A stretch of DNA of 19,876 nt. Origin: JAZDOK01 sp043798715 (lineage in GTDB: Bacteria; Vulcanimicrobiota; JAZDOK01). Below the pieces are notes generated by a model. That model was not told the origin of the DNA. It saw only the letters and a list, made by a program, of their open reading frames with translations, and searched no databases. This document shows positions 14,608 to 19,876 of the stretch, in pieces. The stretch is from the NCBI GenBank assembly GCA_043798715.1, contig JAZDOK010000082.1, positions 1 to 19,876 of the forward strand, read 5' to 3'. Position numbers and translations under genes: made by a program. The stretch's first letter is position 1, and each line of letters starts with the position of its first letter.

Positions 14608-16038
14608 ATGGAGAAGATCATCCCTATCCTGATATTTATTCTGGGGCTCGGCCTGGGTTTTGGAGCGGCTTTCCTGCTCCTCCGCCAGAAGATCGAGCAG
14701 GCCCGCCAGCAGGCCCTGTCCGAGGGCAAAGTTGAAAGTGCAACTTTAAGTGAGCGGCTTCGGGCCAGGGAAGATCAGGGACAGGACCTTTCCCGGAGGC
14801 TGGAGGGCACTGACGAGGAGAAAAGGGAACTCCAGAAGGAAAACACCGCCCTGAAAAACCAGCTCTCCGAGATGACTGCACGCCTGGAGGAGGAGCGCAA
14901 GGCGGCACTCAAAGAGCAGGAAATCCTGAAAGACGCGCAGGTCAGGCTCTCCGATGCCTTCAAGGCACTCTCCTCGGATGCTTTAAAATCCAACAACCAG
15001 CAGTTTCTCGAACTGGCCCGGGCCACCCTGGAAAAATTCCAGGAGGGGGCCAAAAGCGACCTGGAATCGCGTCAGAAGGCCATCGAAGAACTATTGAAGC
15101 CCCTTCGGGAGACCCTGGGCAAGACGGAAAAAGAGCTCCGGGAGATGGAAAATTCCCGTCTGGCGGCCTACTCCACCCTGACCGAACAGATAAAATCGAT
15201 GTCGTCAACCCAGATGCAGCTTCAGAGTGAAACCGCAAACCTGGTCAAGGCTTTGCGCAAGCCGGATGTAAGGGGCCGCTGGGGGGAGATCCAGCTCCAT
15301 CGCGTCGTCGAGATGGCCGGGATGATCGAGTACTGCGACTTCGTCCAGCAGGAATCTATACAGGTAGAGGACAAAAAAATCCGCCCGGATATGATAATTC
15401 ACCTGCCGAATGACCGAAAAATCGTGGTGGATTCAAAAACCCCGCTCTCAGCCTACCTGGAGGCCCTTGAAGCCCCGGACGAAGAGACGCGAAATACAAA
15501 ATTAAAAGAGCATGCAAAGCAAATCAGGGACCACATCTCCAAACTTGGTGCCAAAGCCTACTGGGATCAATTAGTAATGACGCCCGAATTCGTAGTGCTC
15601 TTCCTCCCGGGGGAGTCTTTCTTCAGCGCGGCCCTGCAGGGAGATCCGTCCCTCATCGAGGACAGCGTCTCCCAGAGGGTGATCCTGGCCACTCCGACCA
15701 CCCTGATCGCCCTCCTCAAGGCCGTCTCCTACGGCTGGAGACAGGAGAAGATCGCCGAAAACGCCCAGGTCATCAGCGATCTCGGGAAGGAACTCTACGA
15801 CCGGCTCTGCACGGCCTCCGAGCATCTGGTCAAAGTAGGCAATGCTCTCAAAGGAGCTACAGGGGCCTACAATGACGCCATCGGTTCTCTTGAAACGCGT
15901 GTTCTGGTTACAGCCAGAAGATTTAAAGAACTTGGCGGCGGCGGCAAAAAAGAAATTCCCCCCCTTGAGCCCCTGGAAAACACGCCCCGCGCTCTCCATA
16001 CGCCGGATTGGACTTCCTCCGGCGAAAAGGAAACCTGA
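14608..16038 (+). CDS. rmuC: DNA recombination protein RmuC (476 aa)
   Basis: An N-terminal membrane anchor (residues about 4-25, IPILIFILGLGLGFGAAFLL) is followed by a long charged coiled coil to about 190. The RmuC domain then carries RGRWGEIQLHRVVEMAGM, RPDMIIHLPNDRKIVVDSKTPLSAYLEAL, VLFLPGESFFSAAL and ATPTTLIALLKAVSYGWRQEKI. The domain has a restriction-endonuclease-like (PD-(D/E)xK) fold with the D-SK signature; E. coli RmuC limits recombination at inverted repeats. Length is typical. SD GAGGTG lies 8 nt before the ATG. The last 30 residues are Pro-rich and poorly conserved. No clear terminator follows; the next strong signal is the promoter of the YqzL-like pair. Confidence 0.95.
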   Translation: MEKIIPILIFILGLGLGFGAAFLLLRQKIEQARQQALSEGKVESATLSERLRAREDQGQDLSRRLEGTDEEKRELQKENTALKNQLSEMTARLEEERKAALKEQEILKDAQVRLSDAFKALSSDALKSNNQQFLELARATLEKFQEGAKSDLESRQKAIEELLKPLRETLGKTEKELREMENSRLAAYSTLTEQIKSMSSTQMQLQSETANLVKALRKPDVRGRWGEIQLHRVVEMAGMIEYCDFVQQESIQVEDKKIRPDMIIHLPNDRKIVVDSKTPLSAYLEALEAPDEETRNTKLKEHAKQIRDHISKLGAKAYWDQLVMTPEFVVLFLPGESFFSAALQGDPSLIEDSVSQRVILATPTTLIALLKAVSYGWRQEKIAENAQVISDLGKELYDRLCTASEHLVKVGNALKGATGAYNDAIGSLETRVLVTARRFKELGGGGKKEIPPLEPLENTPRALHTPDWTSSGEKET

Positions 16039-16129
16039 GCCTGCGATTTTCAGCTCTCTACGTGTGTTTTTCAAATCACCTGACGCCTTCTGCCTTCGCT
16101 TGATCCGGCGTATCGAACAGACGGACGCC

Positions 16130-16158
16130 TTGTCAGCGGGGTGATCCTGTGCTATAAT
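16130..16158 (+). promoter_or_regulatory. Strong sigma-70 type promoter for the YqzL-like pair
   Basis: TTGTCA (16130-16135), a 17-nt spacer and TATAAT (16153-16158) with TG at 16150-16151 give an extended, near-consensus promoter. Transcription should start near 16165, 36 nt before the first microprotein ATG. It is the best promoter in the window, notable for a 28-codon gene. Confidence 0.85.
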
Positions 16159-16200
16159 TAGCTTCGGGTCACAAACGAAGAGGAAAGAGGTGAACCACCG

Positions 16201-16287
16201 ATGTTGACTCCGGACCTGTTCTGGAAGATATTCCGCTCGACGGGCTCGGTGGAGGCCTACCTGATGTACAAGCGGTTAAAAGTATAG
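16201..16287 (+). CDS. YqzL-like microprotein 1 (28 aa)
   Basis: The protein opens with MLTPDL and carries FWKIFRSTGSVEAYLMYKRL. The pattern W-K-x-F-x-x-T-G-S-x-x-A-Y-L-x-x-K matches the YqzL-like family of very small proteins (about 45 aa in Bacillus, near era/recO), whose function is unknown. SD AGAGGTGA (16186-16193) lies 7 nt before the ATG, and a near-consensus promoter precedes it. It ends with TAG, 31 nt before the second copy. At 28 aa it is at the short end for the family. A transcription-attenuation leader is an alternative, but only two Phe codons are present and a paralogue follows. Coding confidence comes from SD, promoter and conservation between the two copies. Confidence 0.8.
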   Translation: MLTPDLFWKIFRSTGSVEAYLMYKRLKV

Positions 16288-16318
16288 TTTTCTGGAGAAG
16301 AGGAGTTGCTGAAAGTTA

Positions 16319-16423
16319 ATGACAACGCCTGAATTCTACTGGAAGGTTTTTGAGAAGACCGGTTCGCCCAGTGCGTATCTTGTCCTGAAGGAAAACGAAA
16401 AAGAGGGCGAAGAGCAGAAGTAG
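16319..16423 (+). CDS. YqzL-like microprotein 2 (34 aa)
   Basis: A second copy starts MTTPEF and carries YWKVFEKTGSPSAYLVLKEN with a Glu/Lys-rich tail. It is identical to microprotein 1 at 13 of the first 24 residues (M-TP, WK, F, TGS, AYL, K) with conservative changes elsewhere, so the pair arose by duplication. An in-frame stop at 16310-16312 leaves ATG 16319 as the only start. The SD AGAGGAG (16299-16305) is 13 nt away, longer than usual, hinting at weaker translation or coupling to the upstream gene. A terminator follows 30 nt after the TAG. Confidence 0.8.
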   Translation: MTTPEFYWKVFEKTGSPSAYLVLKENEKEGEEQK

Positions 16424-16453
16424 CGCCGGTTCTGTTTAAATAGGGTCGCTTTG

Positions 16454-16491
16454 AGTCTCATGTGGTTTCCCACTGAGGCTGTTTTTGTTTT
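16454..16491 (+). terminator. Terminator after the YqzL-like pair
   Basis: Stem AGTCTCA-t-GTGG, loop TTTC, CCAC-TGAGGCT (16454-16480, with one bulged T and one G-T pair) is followed by GTTTTTGTTTT (16481-16491). It separates the microproteins from pheST. An attenuator role for pheST is possible but not supported by an obvious Phe-rich leader. Confidence 0.8.
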
Positions 16492-16642
16492 CACCAGGCA
16501 TCTCCGCCAGATCGCTTGATTTCACATCCTTCGTCTTGACCAGTCTTTCATTTCTTCGTATTCCCTCCATGGAACTTTAAAATCCAGCCAACGCAGGACA
16601 ATGATGGAGAAAGGGAGAATGATTTTGCAACATTATGCAATG
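16492..16642. other. Leader region upstream of pheST
   Basis: The stretch after the terminator must contain the pheST promoter unless pheST depends on read-through. TAAAAT (16578-16583) is a possible -10 but its -35 (TTCGTA) is poor. TTGCA/TGCAA forms a small inverted repeat at about 16625-16640. I see no T-box specifier or T-box sequence and no Phe-rich leader peptide. Confidence 0.35.
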
Positions 16643-16668
16643 CAGGGGCGACGCATGCGTCGCTCCTG
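16643..16668. repeat. 26-bp inverted repeat (REP-like palindrome) at the pheS start
   Basis: The arms CAGGGGCGACGC-A and T-GCGTCGCTCCTG are complementary over 13 bp with one G-T pair, centred at 16655/16656 (core GCGACGCATGCGTCGC). It ends one base before the pheS SD (GGAGG at 16670-16674). It resembles the GC-rich palindromic intergenic elements scattered in many genomes. No second copy is in this window. Confidence 0.8.
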
Positions 16669-16679
16669 TGGAGGAAGGT

Positions 16680-17699
16680 ATGGGAATGGAAGACTCCTCA
16701 TTGGAGAAAATGATTGAAGAGACGATCTCCGGGGCGTCCGACCTTAAGGCGCTCGAAGACGTCCGCATCCGCTTTCTGGGTAAAAAAGGAGAACTGACTC
16801 AGCAACTGAGGAACCTGGGGAGCCTGCCTCCGGAGGCCCGGCGGGATGAAGGACAGAAGCTCAACCTGATCAAGGAACGCGCCGAATCACTCCTCGCCGG
16901 GCGTTTAGAGGAATTCAAAAAACAGGAAGTTGAGGCGCGCCTTGAGAAGGAGCGACTCGACGTGACTCTGCCCGGAGTCCGCTTCGCGGCAGGCAAAATT
17001 CATCCCATCACCCGCATCACTCGTGAGATTAAGAATTTTTTCGTCGGCATGGGCTTTGAAGTGGCTGAAGGCCCCGAAGTCGAGTCCGAGTATTATAATT
17101 TCGAGGCGCTGAACATTCCTCCGGATCATCCCTCCCGGGAGATGTGGGATTCCTTCTACCTTGGGGACGGCCTGCTCCTCAGAAGCCACACCTCGCCGGT
17201 GCAGGTGCGGGTCATGGAGAAACGCCGGCCGCCGCTCCGGGTTATCGTACCGGGCAGATGCTACCGGAGGGACGCGGTGGATGCCTCTCATTCCTGGATG
17301 TTCCACCAGGTTGAGGGATTCATGGTGGACCGCAAAGTCACGTTCTCTGATTTAAAAGGGGTTCTATCCGCTTTTGCCGAGCGGATGTTCGGGGAGGGCC
17401 GAAAGACCAGTTTCAATCCCAGTTATTTCCCCTTCACCGAGCCCAGCGCCGAGATGGCCATAGACTGCTTCGTCTGCTCCGGCAAGGACTGTTCGGTCTG
17501 CAAGCAGAGCGGGTGGATTGAGATCCTGGGGGCGGGGATGATCCATCCGTCCGTGCTACAGGCGGTGGGCTACGACCCGGAGGAATTTTCGGGCTTTGCC
17601 TTCGGGATGGGCATCGAGCGGATAGCCATGAAGAAATACGGCATCAATGACATCCGCCTCTTCTTTGAAAATGACGTGCGGTTCTTAAAACAATTTTAG
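16680..17699 (+). CDS. pheS: Phenylalanine-tRNA ligase alpha subunit (339 aa)
   Basis: PheS is the catalytic alpha subunit of the alpha2-beta2 class II enzyme that charges tRNA-Phe. An N-terminal coiled coil (about 1-95) is followed by the class II core: PITRITREIKNFFVGMGFEVAEGPEVE, NIPPDHPSREMWDSFYL, SHTSPVQVR, motif 2 PGRCYRRDAVDASHSWMFHQVEG and motif 3 AFGMGIERIAMKKYGINDIR. The Cys-rich insert CFVCSGKDCSVC is common in the family and could bind zinc. Length is normal. I start at ATG 16680, with GGAGG 5 nt upstream; ATG 16686 is an alternative at 11 nt. The longer frame from 16635 would translate the palindrome and is rejected. The stop overlaps the pheT SD. Confidence 0.96.
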   Translation: MGMEDSSLEKMIEETISGASDLKALEDVRIRFLGKKGELTQQLRNLGSLPPEARRDEGQKLNLIKERAESLLAGRLEEFKKQEVEARLEKERLDVTLPGVRFAAGKIHPITRITREIKNFFVGMGFEVAEGPEVESEYYNFEALNIPPDHPSREMWDSFYLGDGLLLRSHTSPVQVRVMEKRRPPLRVIVPGRCYRRDAVDASHSWMFHQVEGFMVDRKVTFSDLKGVLSAFAERMFGEGRKTSFNPSYFPFTEPSAEMAIDCFVCSGKDCSVCKQSGWIEILGAGMIHPSVLQAVGYDPEEFSGFAFGMGIERIAMKKYGINDIRLFFENDVRFLKQF

Positions 17700-17711
17700 G
17701 AGGATTATAAG

Positions 17712-19876
17712 TTGCTGGTTCCGCTCAGTTGGTTAAGAGATTTTGTGCACATAGATATTTCTCCGGATGAATTGGCAAAGAAACTCTCCGGAGCCGGAGT
17801 CCCGGTGGAACAGGTGGAGGTGCGGAATCGAGGGATCCGGGGCGTCGTCGCCGGAAAGATCACCTCTCTCATCCGCCATCCTCAGGCCGATAAGCTCATG
17901 GTGGCCCAGGTGGATACAGGGAAAGAGACGCTCCAGATAATTACCGGAGCCTCCAACGTCCGCGAGGGGGACCTCATCCCGCTGGCACTCGATGGAGCGG
18001 TCCTGGCCGGCGGACAAAAAATAAAGGCGACCAAGCTCCGGGGACTTCCCTCCGCCGGGATGATGTGCTCAGCCGTCGAGCTGGACCTGGACTTGAAGGA
18101 CTTGCCTGAAGATCAGCGGACGGGCGTGATGATCCTGCCTCCCTCAACGGAAGTGGGGCTCGACGTCGCCAGAGCCTTTGGACATGAGGATGTGGTCTTT
18201 CACCTGGAAACCTTTGCCAACCGCCCGGATCACCTCAGCATAGCCGGGATCGCCCGCGAGGTGGCCGGCCTGCTGGGTGAAAAAATAAATATGCCTCCGC
18301 CTTTTATTGAAGAGGAAGGCATGCTTTCCAACAACCTTTGCCCCGGGATGGTGAGCGTGTCTATTGAAGCTCCGCAGGCCTGTTCGCGTTATATCGCCAG
18401 AGTTATTGAGAATATCGCCGTAGGTCCGTCACCCCTGTGGATGCAGGGGCGGCTGATAGCGGCCGGCGTGCGGGTCATCAATAACATCGTGGATACAACC
18501 AATTACATTATGCTGGAGACCGGGCAACCGCTCCACGCTTTTGACTATGACCTGATCGAAGGCCATTCGATCAGGGTCCGCTGGGCCGGAGAGGGTGAGA
18601 AGATTCTATGCCTGGACGGGGAAGAGCGTTCACTCTCAAATTGGATGCTGGTCATAGCCGACGAAAAACGTCCTGTCGCTCTGGCGGGAGTCATGGGAGG
18701 ACTTGAGAGCGAAGTTTCGGAAAAAACCCGGACGGTGCTGCTGGAGGCGGCCATCTTCAACCCGGCAACCATTCGCAGGACTTCCCAGTTCCTTGCCTTG
18801 AAAAGCGAGTCTTCGAAGCGTTTTGAGAAGGGACTGGACTTCCACGGGGCCGCTCTCGGCTCTGAGCGGGCGACGACCCTGATGCTTGAAATGGGCGGCC
18901 GGGCGGCCCGCGGGTGCGTGGATGTCGGTCCTCCCCAGCCTCGACAAACCGAGATCGTCCTGCGCCCCGCACGCCTCAACGCCCTTCTGGGTACCGGCAT
19001 TCCCCCGGCGGAGATACATCGCCTCCTCCAGGGAATGGGCTTCGGAGTTTCCGAGGCGGGTTCCTGTTTTACCGTTTCCGTGCCATCCTCCCGGGCCGAT
19101 CTGAAACTGGAGGTTGACCTCATCGAGGAAGTGGCCCGCCTTCATGGCTATGACAATATACCCAGCACGCTCCCGGAGGGACGGACTCTGGCCGGAAGGA
19201 CAACGCTTCGCGATGAGGAAGAAGAACGGGCCCGGGACATCCTCTCCCGGATCGGCCTCTACGAGGCGATGACGATGGGATTGGGGAGCCCCGCAGGTTT
19301 CGAGCGTCTTAAAGTCGGGGAAAACGCCCTGACGGTTAAGAACCCGCTTGTAGAAGATCAGCGGGTGCTCAGGCCGACTCTGTGGGCCCATCACCTGGAG
19401 GTCGTGTCCCGTAACGCCCGGCTTAAGAATCCCGGCGTCTGGATGTACGAGATCGCCAGAGTCTATGGACAGGCGCCGGAATTCCCGATTGAAAAGCGCC
19501 AACTTTGCATTACTCTGGCCGGGGAGCGCAACGGGATGCCCCTTAACTTCTTCATGCTCAAGGGAATTCTGGAGGCGCTGTTTGAAGAACTGGGCCTTAA
19601 GGTTTTCTTTGCACCGGCATCCCACCCTTCCCTTCACCCGGGGATAACGGCCTCCATTCGGGTGGGCGCTCAGGAAGTCGGGATCTGCGGGATGCTCCAT
19701 CCGCTTATCGCATCTGAAACGGAACTTCCGGAGGGAGTCTTCCTGGCGGAGATGAATTTTGATCTTATGACTGCAGCCTCCCCGGGAGTAGTTGAGTACC
19801 AGCCGCTTCCAAAGCATCCGGCGGTGGTCCGGGATCTGGCCCTGGTGGTCCCGGAGGAAGTCCTTTCAGGGGATAT
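17712..19876 (+). CDS. pheT: Phenylalanine-tRNA ligase beta subunit, 3'-truncated by window edge
   Basis: The frame from TTG 17712 reads MLVPLSWLRDFVHIDISPDELA, the standard PheT opening, and stays open to the right edge. About 721 of the usual roughly 800 residues are present. Domains in order: tRNA-binding EMAP-like domain (GVVAGKITSLIRHPQADKLMVAQVD...ITGASNV), B3/B4 editing region (RYIARVIENIA...INNIVDTTNYIMLETGQPLHAFDYD), B5 (LEVDLIEEVARLHGYDNIP), the inactive class II-like core (NPLVEDQRVLRPTLWAH), and the start of the anticodon-binding FDX-ACB domain (YQPLPKHPAVVRDLALVV). The beta subunit recognises tRNA and edits Tyr-tRNA-Phe. TAGGAGG (17697-17703), which includes the pheS stop, lies 8 nt before the TTG, so translation is coupled. 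Initiation at TTG is well supported, as no ATG fits. Confidence 0.96.
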   Translation, partial: MLVPLSWLRDFVHIDISPDELAKKLSGAGVPVEQVEVRNRGIRGVVAGKITSLIRHPQADKLMVAQVDTGKETLQIITGASNVREGDLIPLALDGAVLAGGQKIKATKLRGLPSAGMMCSAVELDLDLKDLPEDQRTGVMILPPSTEVGLDVARAFGHEDVVFHLETFANRPDHLSIAGIAREVAGLLGEKINMPPPFIEEEGMLSNNLCPGMVSVSIEAPQACSRYIARVIENIAVGPSPLWMQGRLIAAGVRVINNIVDTTNYIMLETGQPLHAFDYDLIEGHSIRVRWAGEGEKILCLDGEERSLSNWMLVIADEKRPVALAGVMGGLESEVSEKTRTVLLEAAIFNPATIRRTSQFLALKSESSKRFEKGLDFHGAALGSERATTLMLEMGGRAARGCVDVGPPQPRQTEIVLRPARLNALLGTGIPPAEIHRLLQGMGFGVSEAGSCFTVSVPSSRADLKLEVDLIEEVARLHGYDNIPSTLPEGRTLAGRTTLRDEEEERARDILSRIGLYEAMTMGLGSPAGFERLKVGENALTVKNPLVEDQRVLRPTLWAHHLEVVSRNARLKNPGVWMYEIARVYGQAPEFPIEKRQLCITLAGERNGMPLNFFMLKGILEALFEELGLKVFFAPASHPSLHPGITASIRVGAQEVGICGMLHPLIASETELPEGVFLAEMNFDLMTAASPGVVEYQPLPKHPAVVRDLALVVPEEVLSGD

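Noticed and set aside
16201..16491. YqzL-like frames plus hairpin as a Phe-attenuation leader for pheST
   Set aside because: Only two scattered Phe codons per frame and two paralogous peptides with a conserved family motif; the hairpin is more simply a terminator, though I cannot fully exclude read-through control.
16635..16679. pheS start at ATG 16635
   Set aside because: It would translate the 26-bp palindrome and the SD; ATG 16680 has GGAGG upstream and matches the usual PheS length.
16624..16680. T-box or other riboswitch for pheST
   Set aside because: No T-box core, specifier loop or antiterminator was recognised in the leader.
16619..16717. 32-codon frame upstream of pheS as a leader peptide
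   Set aside because: It contains no Phe codons, runs through the palindrome and ends inside pheS, so it is a poor candidate for attenuation.
18636..19817. 393-codon open frame on the minus strand inside pheT
   Set aside because: It is antisense to well-conserved PheT sequence, has no SD or family resemblance, and is a by-product of high-GC codon usage.

Overview
The window reads as a bacterial chromosome segment of moderately high GC from an organism I cannot name. Gene density is high, Shine-Dalgarno (SD) sites are strong, and several promoters have an extended -10 (TGn). Protein content is mixed: two YqzL-like microproteins (a family I associate with Firmicutes), a clostripain-like peptidase, an UPF0173 hydrolase, phosphate butyryltransferase, RmuC and PheST. 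Together with a very large KPTP-repeat/TPR protein, this suggests an uncultivated lineage near the monoderm or Eremiobacterota-like groups. That placement is a guess; nothing here fixes taxonomy.

Layout. (1) 2-4441, +: 3' part of a giant gene. A threonine/proline/lysine tetrapeptide tract of about 375 residues is followed by about 1000 residues of TPR modules. The gene enters from beyond the left edge, so its true N-terminus is not visible. (2) 4521-8184, -: a tight four-gene operon read right to left: DUF2877 (AllH-like), FdrA/AllF-like acyl-CoA-synthetase-type protein, a type I phosphoribosyltransferase-like protein, and a 58-residue protein resembling a detached FdrA-type domain. The DUF1116/AllG partner of oxamate carbamoyltransferase-type clusters is absent, and the phosphoribosyltransferase sits between FdrA and the small protein. 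(3) 8308-8910, +: DUF3465 protein, convergent with (4) 9033-10613, -: C11 clostripain-like peptidase. Both have an unusual non-signal-peptide N-terminus (MEI[ND][RK]...PPRI), and a near-identical 17-bp palindrome lies upstream of each. (5) 10854-11561, +: UPF0173 metallo-beta-lactamase-fold hydrolase. (6) 11638-14402, -: glycosyltransferase family 4, calcineurin-like phosphoesterase and phosphate butyryltransferase, probably one transcription unit. (7) 14608-16038, +: rmuC. (8) 16201-16423, +: two tandem YqzL-like microproteins behind a near-consensus promoter and followed by a terminator. (9) 16680-19876, +: pheS and pheT, the latter cut by the right edge.

How they work together. Region 2 looks like one metabolic unit built on FdrA-type chemistry (carbamoyl or acyl transfer related to purine/allantoin breakdown in known relatives) with an added phosphoribosyltransferase-like component. 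Regions 3 and 4 may share a regulator and an N-terminal targeting signature. Regions 6 to 9 are housekeeping or accessory metabolic genes. The most interesting points are the rearranged FdrA operon with its small missed gene, the tandem YqzL-like microproteins, the shared palindromic operator-like site, and a long inverted repeat abutting the pheS ribosome binding site.
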